15,665 bases of DNA from Desulfotomaculum sp. Lineage in GTDB: Bacteria > Bacillota > Desulfotomaculia > Desulfotomaculales > Nap2-2B. The DNA lies in contig DMZI01000039.1 of the NCBI GenBank assembly GCA_003485325.1, forward strand, positions 1 through 15,665, read 5' to 3'. Below the pieces are notes generated by a model. That model was not told the origin of the DNA and did no database searches. It was given only the letters and a program-made list of their open reading frames with translations. The translations under genes were made by a program, and so were the position numbers. How positions within the stretch are numbered: position 1 is the stretch's first letter; each line of letters begins with the position of its first letter. Shown here in pieces: positions 6,532 through 14,154 of the stretch.

Positions 6532-7818
6532 CTAACCAAGCGAACAAAGGGTTTTGAAAAATCCGGGAAAAGAAACATCAACACATTCCGTATTTTTAAC
6601 TATAGTTTGCCCTTGAGCCAACAGTCCGGCAATTGCCATGGCCATGGCTATGCGGTGATCCCCGTGGCTTTCACAGACAGCTGCTTTCAGCGGACGGCCC
6701 CCCTGGATCGCCAGCCCGTCGGGCAGTTCCTCCACGGCTGCGTTTAATTTGCGCAGTTCCCCGGCCAGAACAGCTATCCTGTTGCTCTCTTTTACCTTTA
6801 ACTCCGCTGCGTCTTTGACCAGGATTTCACCTTCGGCAACCGTTCCCAGTACCGCCAAAACGGGAACCTCATCAATAAGCCTGGGAATAAGTTCCCCGCC
6901 AATCGTTGCCCCTTTTAATTTTGAATATTTTACGCGAATGTCGGCTACAGGTTCGCAGCTGACCTCCCGCCTGTTAAATACCGTGATATCTGCGCCCATC
7001 TGCTCCATTACTTCCAGGATGCCGCAGCGGGTGGGGTTAACCCCCACATCTTTTATTGTGAGATCCGAACCTGGAACTGATGCGCCTGCAGCCAAAAAAA
7101 AGGCAGCCGAGGAAATATCCCCGGTGACAACCACACGTTGACCTTTAAGTTTTTGTTTTCCGCGGATCCTGATTGCTTTGCCGTCGACCGTCAATTCCGC
7201 TCCAAAAAGCTTTAACATGCGTTCCGTATGATCCCGGGACTGGAAAGGTTCCGTCACTTCAGTTTCCCCTGAAGCCAGCAGGCCCGCCAGTAATATAGCT
7301 GATTTTACCTGGGCGCTGGCCACGGGCAGGCTGTACTTAATGCCGGTGCAATTCCCTCCCTGTACAGCTAAAGGGGCAAGCTTTCCTTCATGACGCCCCC
7401 AGATCCGGGCCCCCATCAAACTTAGCGGGACGGTCACCCGGCTCATCGGCCTGCTGCGCAGCGACGCATCTCCTGTTAATACGCTAAAAAAGGGCAATCC
7501 GGAAAGAATACCCAGAAGCAAACGCATTGTTGTTCCCGAATTCGCCGCGTTAAGCACTTGCTCCGGTTCCCTTAGGGCCAAGGGTCCGTTCCCGTGAACA
7601 ACCAGATCCCCCTTTTCGTTGGGTCCGTCAAATTCCACTCCTAAAAGACGGAAACAGCTCATTGTAGCCAGGCAATCCGCGCCTGTCAAAAAATTTTCAA
7701 TATATGTTTCCCCCTCGGCCAGTGAACCCAGCATTACTGCCCGGTGAGAAATCGACTTATCCCCGGGGACGGAAATAGTTCCACGCAAACCAGCGGAGGA
7801 TTTAATCCTGAATTCCAT
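6532..7818 (-). CDS. aroA: 3-phosphoshikimate 1-carboxyvinyltransferase (EPSP synthase), class II type
   Basis: A 428-residue EPSP synthase that transfers the enolpyruvyl group of PEP to shikimate 3-phosphate, the step before chorismate. Motifs seen are GDKS (19-22, with K21), NSGTT (93-97), RSRPM (121-125), SAQVK (168-172), RDHTE (195-199), NPTR (261-264), the catalytic Asp in LIDEVP (D316), KESNRI (343-348) and HGDHR (385-389). The set GDKS, SAQVK, RDHTE and NPTR is the published signature of class II, often glyphosate-tolerant, EPSP synthases. The ATG at 7818 follows the tyrA stop by 3 nt. Its ribosome site AAAGGGG lies inside the end of tyrA, so the two genes are tightly coupled. Confidence 0.97.
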   Translation of the reverse strand: MEFRIKSSAGLRGTISVPGDKSISHRAVMLGSLAEGETYIENFLTGADCLATMSCFRLLGVEFDGPNEKGDLVVHGNGPLALREPEQVLNAANSGTTMRLLLGILSGLPFFSVLTGDASLRSRPMSRVTVPLSLMGARIWGRHEGKLAPLAVQGGNCTGIKYSLPVASAQVKSAILLAGLLASGETEVTEPFQSRDHTERMLKLFGAELTVDGKAIRIRGKQKLKGQRVVVTGDISSAAFFLAAGASVPGSDLTIKDVGVNPTRCGILEVMEQMGADITVFNRREVSCEPVADIRVKYSKLKGATIGGELIPRLIDEVPVLAVLGTVAEGEILVKDAAELKVKESNRIAVLAGELRKLNAAVEELPDGLAIQGGRPLKAAVCESHGDHRIAMAMAIAGLLAQGQTIVKNTECVDVSFPGFFKTLCSLG

Positions 7819-7821
7819 GAA

Positions 7822-8916
7822 CTACCCCTTTACTACCTGCATTCCTTTTTTACGCAGTTCTTCGACCGCCAGATCCTGCTCATCCTCGGTAGTGAAAGCA
7901 ATTCTGACGCTCCCGCCAACTCCTTCTCTTACTCTTAAAATTTCTATATCTGCAATATTTATTCCCGCGTTACCCAGTTGGACAAACAAATCGCCTATTA
8001 CACCCGGCCGGTCGGGGACTGAGATCAATATCTGATAAAGCACCGGCAAATAACCTTTCGTTTTTGCCGGCACCTGCCGCCGGATTTCCCTGGCTTTCTC
8101 CAGAAGATCCAAAATCCGCGGGCCGTCTCCCGCCGCCACGGCGTTTTCCAATAATTCAAGCTGCTGCCTGAATACCCTGCACATATTCAGCAGCATATCG
8201 CTGTTGGAAATAAATATATCCCGCCACATGAGGGGATTGCTTTGGGCAATACGCGTGGAATCCCGGAAACCGCCCGCAGCCAGGGGCAGAAATTTTTCCC
8301 AGTCGGAAAGACTGGCCATAGACCTGACAAGAGCAACCGCTGCAAGATGCGGCAGGTGGCTCAGAGCCGCAACAGCCCGGTCATGTTCTTCAGGCACCAT
8401 CTCTATTACCCTTGCCCCAACACCTTCCGCCATGGCTTTTACTCTGTCACAGGCAAACCGCGGCGTGCTTGGCAAAGGGGTTAAAATATAATAGGCATTC
8501 TCGAAAAGGTACGGATCCGCGCCCTTTACCCCCCACTGTTCCGATCCGGCCATGGGATGGCCGCCCACGAAATAAACCCCCGGCGGCATTAATTCCGAGG
8601 CGAAACGCACTATTTTAACCTTGGTGCTGCTTACATCCGTAACTACGGTTCCCTCGGACAGGCAGGGAAGCATTTCTTTCAGCAAACCGCCTATTGCCTC
8701 AACATGTGCGGCTAGAACAACCAGATCGGCGCCGTCAACAGCGTCCGCCAGGTTTTCCGCAGCCTCATGGATCGCCCCGCATTCAACAGCCAAACGCAGT
8801 TTTTCAGGATTCCTGCCGACACCAACTACAGTAGACGCAAGTGAGCGGCCAATCAGCGACAGGCCCAAAGACCCGCCGATCATTCCCACTCCGACGATAA
8901 CTACTTTTTTAAACAT
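7822..8916 (-). CDS. tyrA: Prephenate dehydrogenase with C-terminal ACT domain
   Basis: A 364-residue NAD(P)-dependent prephenate dehydrogenase that makes 4-hydroxyphenylpyruvate for tyrosine. It opens with a Rossmann motif GVGMIGGS (9-16). The family block GGHPMAGSE (118-126), the helix motif LSHLPHLAA (185-193) and the FR near 249-250 are present. Residues 294 to about 362 form an ACT domain (YQILISVPDRPGVIGDL...), which in this family usually gives feedback control by an amino acid, probably tyrosine. No chorismate mutase domain is fused. The ATG at 8916 overlaps the end of the small rubredoxin-like gene by 8 nt. AAAGGGG lies upstream at a rather long spacing of about 12 nt. Confidence 0.96.
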   Translation of the reverse strand: MFKKVVIVGVGMIGGSLGLSLIGRSLASTVVGVGRNPEKLRLAVECGAIHEAAENLADAVDGADLVVLAAHVEAIGGLLKEMLPCLSEGTVVTDVSSTKVKIVRFASELMPPGVYFVGGHPMAGSEQWGVKGADPYLFENAYYILTPLPSTPRFACDRVKAMAEGVGARVIEMVPEEHDRAVAALSHLPHLAAVALVRSMASLSDWEKFLPLAAGGFRDSTRIAQSNPLMWRDIFISNSDMLLNMCRVFRQQLELLENAVAAGDGPRILDLLEKAREIRRQVPAKTKGYLPVLYQILISVPDRPGVIGDLFVQLGNAGINIADIEILRVREGVGGSVRIAFTTEDEQDLAVEELRKKGMQVVKG

Positions 8917-9088
8917 TTATGGGCCCAACCCCTTTAAAAAGCACACTCTGCTTCTTTTTAACTTTTGGTTTTTTTTCGGCTTCCTCTTTAACCAGTTTGC
9001 CCTTTTCCGCTCCGCAGGAAGAACACTTACCCGGTTTACACCTTAGTTCAACAAGGTTGCCGCATTCCTGACATTTCCAAACTGCCAT
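8909..9088 (-). CDS. Small RCKP-type rubredoxin-like metal-binding protein
   Basis: A 59-residue protein with CQECG (6-10) and CSSCG (22-26), plus an extra Cys at 17 in the RCKPGKC stretch that gives the family its name. The two CxxC pairs, separated by 12 residues, should bind one Zn or Fe. A lysine-rich tail follows (AEKKPKVKKK, 36-45). The function is not known; electron transfer or nucleic-acid contact are both possible. I place the start at the ATG 9088. The ribosome site GGGAGGTGA (9094-9102) is 5 nt upstream, and the alternative GTG at 9097 lies inside that site. It overlaps tyrA by 8 nt and links the rsgA-rpe block to the aromatic block. Confidence 0.82.
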   Translation of the reverse strand: MAVWKCQECGNLVELRCKPGKCSSCGAEKGKLVKEEAEKKPKVKKKQSVLFKGVGPINV

Positions 9089-9093
9089 AGGAT

Positions 9094-9102
9094 TCACCTC
9101 CC
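9094..9102 (-). promoter_or_regulatory. Ribosome binding site made from the end of rpe
   Basis: GGGAGGTGA reads as the last two codons and stop of rpe (Gly-Arg-stop) and also as a strong Shine-Dalgarno 5 nt before the ATG at 9088. It decides the start of the RCKP gene and rules out the GTG at 9097. Confidence 0.75.
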
Positions 9103-9753
9103 TGCTGCAGCTTCTTTAATATTTCTAACCGCCTGGGCGGGGTCAGGGCTGCCAAAAACCGCTGAACCGGCCACAACAATATTTGCGCCGGCCTCAACAA
9201 CCTGGAATACGGTGCCAGGGCCGATTCCGCCGTCAACGCTTATTTCAGTGTTATAACCAAACGTCTCAATCATTTCTTTAACAGCTTTAATTTTCGGTAT
9301 AACCTCAGGAATAAACACCTGCCCGCCAAAACCAGGGTTCACAGACATGATTACAATCAGGTCAACAAACGGCAGGACATAATCCAGGCATGAATGATGG
9401 GTAGCCGGATTTATTGCTACTCCGGCCTTCTTGCCGCGGTCCTTGATATATTTCAAAGTACGGTGAAGGTGCCTGTCGGCCTCGGCGTGAACTGTAATCA
9501 GGTCCGCGCCTGCTGCAATAAAGCTTTCTAAATGCCTGCCCGGTTCCTCAATCATCAGGTGAACGTCAATCGGCAATTTCCAGTAGGGGCGAAGGGCTTG
9601 TACAACCACCGGACCAATAGTTATATTCGGCACAAAGCAGCCGTCCATCACGTCAACATGCAGGTAATCGGCGCCGCTGTCTTCTATTTTCTTTACTTCC
9701 GCCATAAGATTGGCAAAATCGGAGGAAAGAATCGAAGGCGCTATTTTGATCAT
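9094..9753 (-). CDS. rpe: Ribulose-phosphate 3-epimerase
   Basis: A 219-residue TIM-barrel enzyme of the pentose phosphate pathway that interconverts ribulose 5-phosphate and xylulose 5-phosphate. Motifs are APSILSSDF (5-13), the metal and acid/base ligands in LHVDVMDG (31-38; H32, D34), DVHLM (63-67; H65), NPGFGGQ (139-145) and the second catalytic Asp in SVDGGI (D174). The phosphate-binding loop VAGSAVF is at 194-200. The length is typical. The start overlaps the rsgA stop by 4 nt (ATGA), and AAAGGAG lies about 9 nt upstream inside rsgA, so the genes are translationally coupled. Confidence 0.97.
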   Translation of the reverse strand: MIKIAPSILSSDFANLMAEVKKIEDSGADYLHVDVMDGCFVPNITIGPVVVQALRPYWKLPIDVHLMIEEPGRHLESFIAAGADLITVHAEADRHLHRTLKYIKDRGKKAGVAINPATHHSCLDYVLPFVDLIVIMSVNPGFGGQVFIPEVIPKIKAVKEMIETFGYNTEISVDGGIGPGTVFQVVEAGANIVVAGSAVFGSPDPAQAVRNIKEAAAGR

Positions 9754-10631
9754 TTCAGGTATCTCCTTTCCCGCTCAACAACTTCATTTAACAGCCTCAG
9801 GTAATTATTATACCGCAGGCTGCTGATCCCTCCCTCTTCAAGAGCTTTTTTAATAGCGCAGCCAGGCTCCTGCATATGCAGACAACCGGTAAACTGGCAT
9901 GTGTATATATATGGTTCGAATTCAGGGAACAGGCCGGCAAGTTCAACCCGATCCACCTCCGGAAGACCAAGTTTGGAAAAGCCGGGTGTATCTGCCACAA
10001 ATCCTCCTTCGGGAAGAGACAGCAATTCGACATGCCGGGTAGTATGCCTGCCCGTGCCGGCTTTGCCGCTGATGGAGCCGATCTTAAGCATCAAGCCCGG
10101 TGAAACAGCATTTAAAAGGCTGCTCTTTCCTACTCCGGAAGGACCAGCCAGCACGGTTATACCATTTGAAAGGATTTTGCGCAGCTCATCTAATCCCGTT
10201 TTTTCCTTTGCGCTGGTCAAAAGCACACTGTATCCAATTTTTAGGTACGTTGCAGCGAGCTCTTGAATTTCTTCAGTCCCGAGGTCGATCTTATTAAAAT
10301 TAATATATGCCCTTACACCTGCATCCTTTGCCTGTATGAGAAAACGATCAAGCAACAGCGGATTGGGGTAGGGGTCACGGGGCGCCAGGACGATAACCGC
10401 CTGCTCAACATTAACTACTCTTGGGCGTAAAAGAGTTGTCCTCCGGGGAAAAACGTTTTCAATAATTCCGGATCTTTCATTTTGAATTGTAAATTCTACG
10501 TTATCACCAACCAGCACACGCTGCTGCCCGATCCGGAAACGCCCCCGCAAGACACATTCCCATACCGCATTTCCCGCTCTTATATAGTAAAAGCCACCGT
10601 AAACCTTAACTACTACCCCTTGAGTGAGCAC
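9750..10631 (-). CDS. rsgA: Small-ribosomal-subunit biogenesis GTPase RsgA
   Basis: A 293-residue circularly permuted GTPase that acts in late 30S maturation. The G motifs come in the order G4-G1-G3, as expected: NKID (113-116), P-loop GPSGVGKS (163-170), GRHTTRH as the switch/G2 region (194-200) and DTPG (214-217). An OB-fold occupies about 1-65, and the C-terminal zinc knuckle ligands are C245, C250, H252 and C258. The start codon is GTG (10629-10631) after a perfect AGGAGG 5 nt upstream. The stop overlaps rpe. Its place directly after prkC matches many Firmicutes. Confidence 0.97.
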   Translation of the reverse strand: MLTQGVVVKVYGGFYYIRAGNAVWECVLRGRFRIGQQRVLVGDNVEFTIQNERSGIIENVFPRRTTLLRPRVVNVEQAVIVLAPRDPYPNPLLLDRFLIQAKDAGVRAYINFNKIDLGTEEIQELAATYLKIGYSVLLTSAKEKTGLDELRKILSNGITVLAGPSGVGKSSLLNAVSPGLMLKIGSISGKAGTGRHTTRHVELLSLPEGGFVADTPGFSKLGLPEVDRVELAGLFPEFEPYIYTCQFTGCLHMQEPGCAIKKALEEGGISSLRYNNYLRLLNEVVERERRYLK

Positions 10632-10658
10632 AAAAACCTCCTAAATATTATTAAAAAG

Positions 10659-12554
10659 CTAATCATAGGTCTTTTCTTTAACCAGCGAATTATCAATGTA
10701 GACCCTAATTACGCCGCGCCCGTAAAAACGGACCACTTTGACTACTTCATCGCCGGAAGCATGCGAGCTGACATAGACGTCTCTTGTACCCCTTATATCT
10801 TCAAGGCTTATCCTCACCTCGTGACTTTGTCCATCATCCGGAACCGGTATTTTTACTTTAACATCCATAGGAGAAGGGCCGGGACCCCTGCTTAAGACAA
10901 CCTTGATGGCAGTATCTTCCGTCACATCGCTGCCTGCTTCAGGCTCCTGCGATAAAATCTGGCCGGAAAGATAATCTGCACTATCAAAACTTGCCCATTT
11001 AAATTTTTCATCCAGTTTCAGATTTTTCTTGTTTAGCTCCTCCCTGGCCTGTTCTATGGTCAGGCCAATAAGGCGGGGGACCTGCGTTTTAGCCAAATTT
11101 TTACCCAATGAAACATAAACCGTGATCAAGCTCCCGGCAGGTTTTTCTGCGCCGGCGGTTGGATCCTGCTGAAATACGCAGCCTTCTGTAACATCATCAT
11201 TATATCCTTCTTTAACCGGTTCGCTTATTTTTAGTCCTGCCCGGGCAACCCGGACTTTGGCATCGAGAAGGGTCAATTTATACAAGTCGGGTACTTCCCG
11301 GAGATCTTTGCCCATGCTGACAGTAAGCTTGATCCGCCTTGGCGGCTTGACTTTGGGGTCATCCGGACCTATATCCTGAGCAATCACATAACCTTCAGCC
11401 ACATTGTCATTATGCTCTTTAACAACCTGAACTCTAAGGCCCAGGTCTTTGAGGGTTTTTTCAGCTTCCTCCTGGCTTTTGTTAACAACATCCGGCACCT
11501 GGATTTCGGGAACATTAAAATAGAACTCATTAAAAGCATAGGCAGCCCCGGCTAAAATAAAAATTATCAACAGGCTGCCAATCAGCACACTCAAAGGGCG
11601 TATTTTTCGTTTTTTTATAACGGCAATATCAGGTTCCTCCTTTTCTTCCCCTTCAACTAAAGGTTCAAACAAACCCGTAGCTGTATTTTCAAAGGCGCCG
11701 TTCTCCGCCGGCTCACTTTTGTTTTTAGACAGCGCTTCCCGCAAATGCAAGGATAGTTCCCGCCCGCTTTGAAACCTTCTTGAGGGATCCTTGGCTATTA
11801 CACGAAGAATCACTTCTTCCAGCTGTGGAGTTATCCGTCCATTTAACTTTGAAGGGGGCACAGGTTCGTCCTGAATGTGTTTCAATGCCACTGCAATAAG
11901 GTTGTCCCCCTGATAGGGAACGGAACCCGTTAACATTTCATAAAGCACAACGCCAAGTGAATAAAGATCCGACCTCGGATCAGCCAGTTGACCGCGCGCC
12001 TGTTCCGGCGACAGGTAATGCACCGAACCGATAAAGGAATTCGTATAAGTAACCGTGGTTCCTGTTACATCCCGTGCAATACCAAAGTCGCTTAATTTTG
12101 CCCATCCTTCCCTGGTTATCAAAATATTATGCGGCTTTACGTCCCGGTGAACTATATTATTTTCATGAGCATGTGTAAGCGCCTCACAAATTTGACACAC
12201 TATATGGATTGCCCTTGCCGGGGCTAAAGGTCCTTCTTTGGCAATAATTGCCTTCAGATTATCCCCGTGAACATACTCCATGACCAGGTAATGTATATTT
12301 CCTTCCTGCCCGACATCGTAAAGACTGACAATATTGGGATGGCAAAGACTGGCAACCGCCCTCGCTTCATGTTGAAAACGCCTCACAAAGTCGTAATCGG
12401 TTGTATATTCGGGCCGCAGGATTTTAATCGTCACGGGTCGTCCAAGGCAAGTATCCAGGCCTTTGTATACAACAGCCGTTCCCCCGCTGCCAAGTTCCTC
12501 AATTATTTCATACCTGCCCCCAAGCGTCTTACCAATCATAGTATCCAACTCCAT
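10659..12554 (-). CDS. prkC: PASTA-domain serine/threonine protein kinase (PrkC/StkP type)
   Basis: A 631-residue membrane kinase that senses cell-wall fragments and phosphorylates Ser/Thr on cell-division, wall and translation proteins. The kinase domain (about 14-273) has GSGGTAVV (22-29), the ATP lysine K44, HRDVKPHN (136-143), DFG (156-158) and SPE (182-184). A Thr-rich activation loop runs at 164-171. A linker and one membrane helix (about 321-341) follow. Three PASTA repeats are outside, at about 348-415, 417-484 and 489-556. A further region of about 75 residues after the last PASTA repeat looks like a beta-rich domain I cannot name. The ATG at 12554 has GGAAGG only 3 nt away. The ATG at 12539 has GGAG 9 nt upstream and gives the usual MIGKxLGxRYEI start, so it may be the true one. 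The 69-nt gap upstream holds no clear promoter. Confidence 0.95.
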   Translation of the reverse strand: MELDTMIGKTLGGRYEIIEELGSGGTAVVYKGLDTCLGRPVTIKILRPEYTTDYDFVRRFQHEARAVASLCHPNIVSLYDVGQEGNIHYLVMEYVHGDNLKAIIAKEGPLAPARAIHIVCQICEALTHAHENNIVHRDVKPHNILITREGWAKLSDFGIARDVTGTTVTYTNSFIGSVHYLSPEQARGQLADPRSDLYSLGVVLYEMLTGSVPYQGDNLIAVALKHIQDEPVPPSKLNGRITPQLEEVILRVIAKDPSRRFQSGRELSLHLREALSKNKSEPAENGAFENTATGLFEPLVEGEEKEEPDIAVIKKRKIRPLSVLIGSLLIIFILAGAAYAFNEFYFNVPEIQVPDVVNKSQEEAEKTLKDLGLRVQVVKEHNDNVAEGYVIAQDIGPDDPKVKPPRRIKLTVSMGKDLREVPDLYKLTLLDAKVRVARAGLKISEPVKEGYNDDVTEGCVFQQDPTAGAEKPAGSLITVYVSLGKNLAKTQVPRLIGLTIEQAREELNKKNLKLDEKFKWASFDSADYLSGQILSQEPEAGSDVTEDTAIKVVLSRGPGPSPMDVKVKIPVPDDGQSHEVRISLEDIRGTRDVYVSSHASGDEVVKVVRFYGRGVIRVYIDNSLVKEKTYD

Positions 12555-12623
12555 AAGCCTTCCAGGTTTAATTTATCCAATAAGTATATTACGCAAGACT
12601 AACGGGTTTTTTGTATTATTAAA

Positions 12624-13340
12624 CTAGTCAACAGCCACTATAATAACTGAAATATTGTCAGCTCCTCCGGCATTTAAAGCGCATTGAACAAGCTCATTCA
12701 CCGCCTGGTCAAGATCGGCGGCGTTTAAAACTACCTGCAGGATAGTTTCATCACTGACAAAACCGGATAAACCATCCGAGCATAAAAGTATCATATCCCC
12801 CGGCAAAAGCTGAAAATGATCAATATCAGTTTCCATATTCAGTTCTACGCCCAGCGCCCGTATCAGAACATGACGGTAAGGGTGTCTCCTTGCTTCCTCC
12901 TTGGTGAGAACCCCTTCGTTCTGCATCTCCTGGACCATCGAATGATCTTGAGTTAATTGAACAATGGTTCCGTGCCTGAACAGATAAATCCTGCTGTCGC
13001 CTACATGAGCCAGGTAAAGCATGTCGCCCCGCACTATAATACAGCTTAAGGTCGTGCCCATACCGTGGTAATCCTCACTCTTGAAGGAAGCAACGTAAAC
13101 AGCCTTGTTTGCCCTTTTAACACCTTCCGCCAGAATCACGCCGGGATCCTGATTTTGGCCGAGACAGGAAATTAAAAAGCTTTCCAGTTCCTGCAGGATT
13201 ATACGGCTGGCTACTTCTCCCGACTGTCTTCCGCCCATACCGTCAGCTACAGCAAAAAAACCTATTTCGGGACGGACACAAACGCTGTCCTCGTTTACGG
13301 TGCGTACGCTGCCAATGTCGCTGGCCTGGCTCCATTTCAT
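12624..13340 (-). CDS. prpC: PP2C-type serine/threonine phosphatase
   Basis: A 238-residue metal-dependent phosphatase, the normal length for the bacterial PrpC/Stp group, which removes phosphate from the targets of the neighbouring PASTA kinase. All PP2C motifs are present: RTVNED (13-18), ADGMGG with the metal Asp D33 (32-37), GTTL (95-98), HVGDSR (112-117), CSDGLSG (187-193) and the final GGADNIS (225-231). No membrane segment is seen, so it is cytosolic. The ATG at 13340 has a GAGGTG site about 5 nt upstream. The gene sits 33 nt after the slipin gene and 69 nt before prkC, in the usual phosphatase-kinase order. Confidence 0.96.
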   Translation of the reverse strand: MKWSQASDIGSVRTVNEDSVCVRPEIGFFAVADGMGGRQSGEVASRIILQELESFLISCLGQNQDPGVILAEGVKRANKAVYVASFKSEDYHGMGTTLSCIIVRGDMLYLAHVGDSRIYLFRHGTIVQLTQDHSMVQEMQNEGVLTKEEARRHPYRHVLIRALGVELNMETDIDHFQLLPGDMILLCSDGLSGFVSDETILQVVLNAADLDQAVNELVQCALNAGGADNISVIIVAVD

Positions 13341-13373
13341 AAACCCACCTCGTAATAATAATTGGTAACCTAT

Positions 13374-14135
13374 TTACTTTTCTACTTTCTCCAGAAGTTT
13401 TACCAAAGGCATAATCAAATCCATAGGCAGAGGGAAAACAATCGTGCTGGCTTTATCTGTTGTAATTTCTCTGATCGTCTGAAGATAGCGAAGCTGCATG
13501 GCTGCCGGCGCCTGGGAAATTATTTGAGCTGCTTGGGCCAATTTTTCGGAAGCCTGGTACTCACCGTCGGCATGAATTATTTTCGCGCGGCGTTCACGTT
13601 CGGCTTCCGCCTGGGCCGCCATTGCTCTTTGCATGGTGGAAGGAAGTTCAAGATCCCGGATTTCAACCAGACTCACTTTAATCCCCCAGGACTCCGTTCC
13701 TTCGTCAATGGTTTTTTGCAGGCGCTGGTTTATTTCTTCTCTTTTGGCAAGTATCTCATCCAGTTGTGACTGTCCCATGATACTGCGCAGAGTAGTTTGA
13801 GACAGTTGTGAAGTGGCCCGGATATAGTCCAAAACATTTACCACGGATTGAACCGGGTTGACTACCTGGAAATAAATTATGGCATTTACCTTAATCGTCA
13901 CGTTATCATTTGTGATGGCTTCCTGAGATGGGACATCCATTGTTATTACCCTTAAATCAACTTTTTGCATGCGTTCAATAAAGGGAATCAATAAGATCAA
14001 TCCGGGACCCCTTGCTCCGACAACGCGGCCAAGGCGAAAAATCACCCCGCGTTCATATTCCTGCACAATTCTGATAGCTGATGAAAAAAGAACCAGAATA
14101 ACAATGACCAGAACGGACGTTAGAAAAAAATTCAC
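13374..14135 (-). CDS. Slipin (stomatin/SPFH-family membrane protein)
   Basis: A 253-residue SPFH-domain protein. One N-terminal membrane segment (about 3-20) is followed by the slipin signature YERGVIFRLGRVVG (27-40) and GPGLILLIPFIE (43-54). The SPFH core continues to about 165, then an Ala/Glu-rich coiled-coil region (170-205) and a hydrophobic C-terminus. Such proteins form large membrane-bound rings and mark membrane microdomains. Here it follows a long NfeD by 19 nt, the classic NfeD-slipin pair, in which the NfeD protease is thought to process or partner the slipin. The start is GTG (14133-14135) with a perfect AAGGAGGT 7 nt upstream. The family is certain; the cellular role is not. 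Confidence 0.93.
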   Translation of the reverse strand: MNFFLTSVLVIVILVLFSSAIRIVQEYERGVIFRLGRVVGARGPGLILLIPFIERMQKVDLRVITMDVPSQEAITNDNVTIKVNAIIYFQVVNPVQSVVNVLDYIRATSQLSQTTLRSIMGQSQLDEILAKREEINQRLQKTIDEGTESWGIKVSLVEIRDLELPSTMQRAMAAQAEAERERRAKIIHADGEYQASEKLAQAAQIISQAPAAMQLRYLQTIREITTDKASTIVFPLPMDLIMPLVKLLEKVEK

Positions 14136-14154
14136 TCTTCTTACCTCCTTGATT

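Noticed and set aside
7819..7821. A T-box or other leader RNA controlling the tyrA-aroA genes
   Set aside because: There is no room: the genes around tyrA and aroA overlap or are separated by only 3 nt, so no leader RNA can lie there.
8621..9046. A 141-codon plus-strand open frame opposite tyrA and the RCKP gene
   Set aside because: It is antisense to the Rossmann domain of TyrA, with no ribosome site or family motif.
12555..12623. A promoter or terminator between prpC and prkC
   Set aside because: Only weak TTGCGT/AATATA-like matches and a short AT inverted repeat (TTTAAT/ATTAAA) are seen; neither reaches a reportable level.
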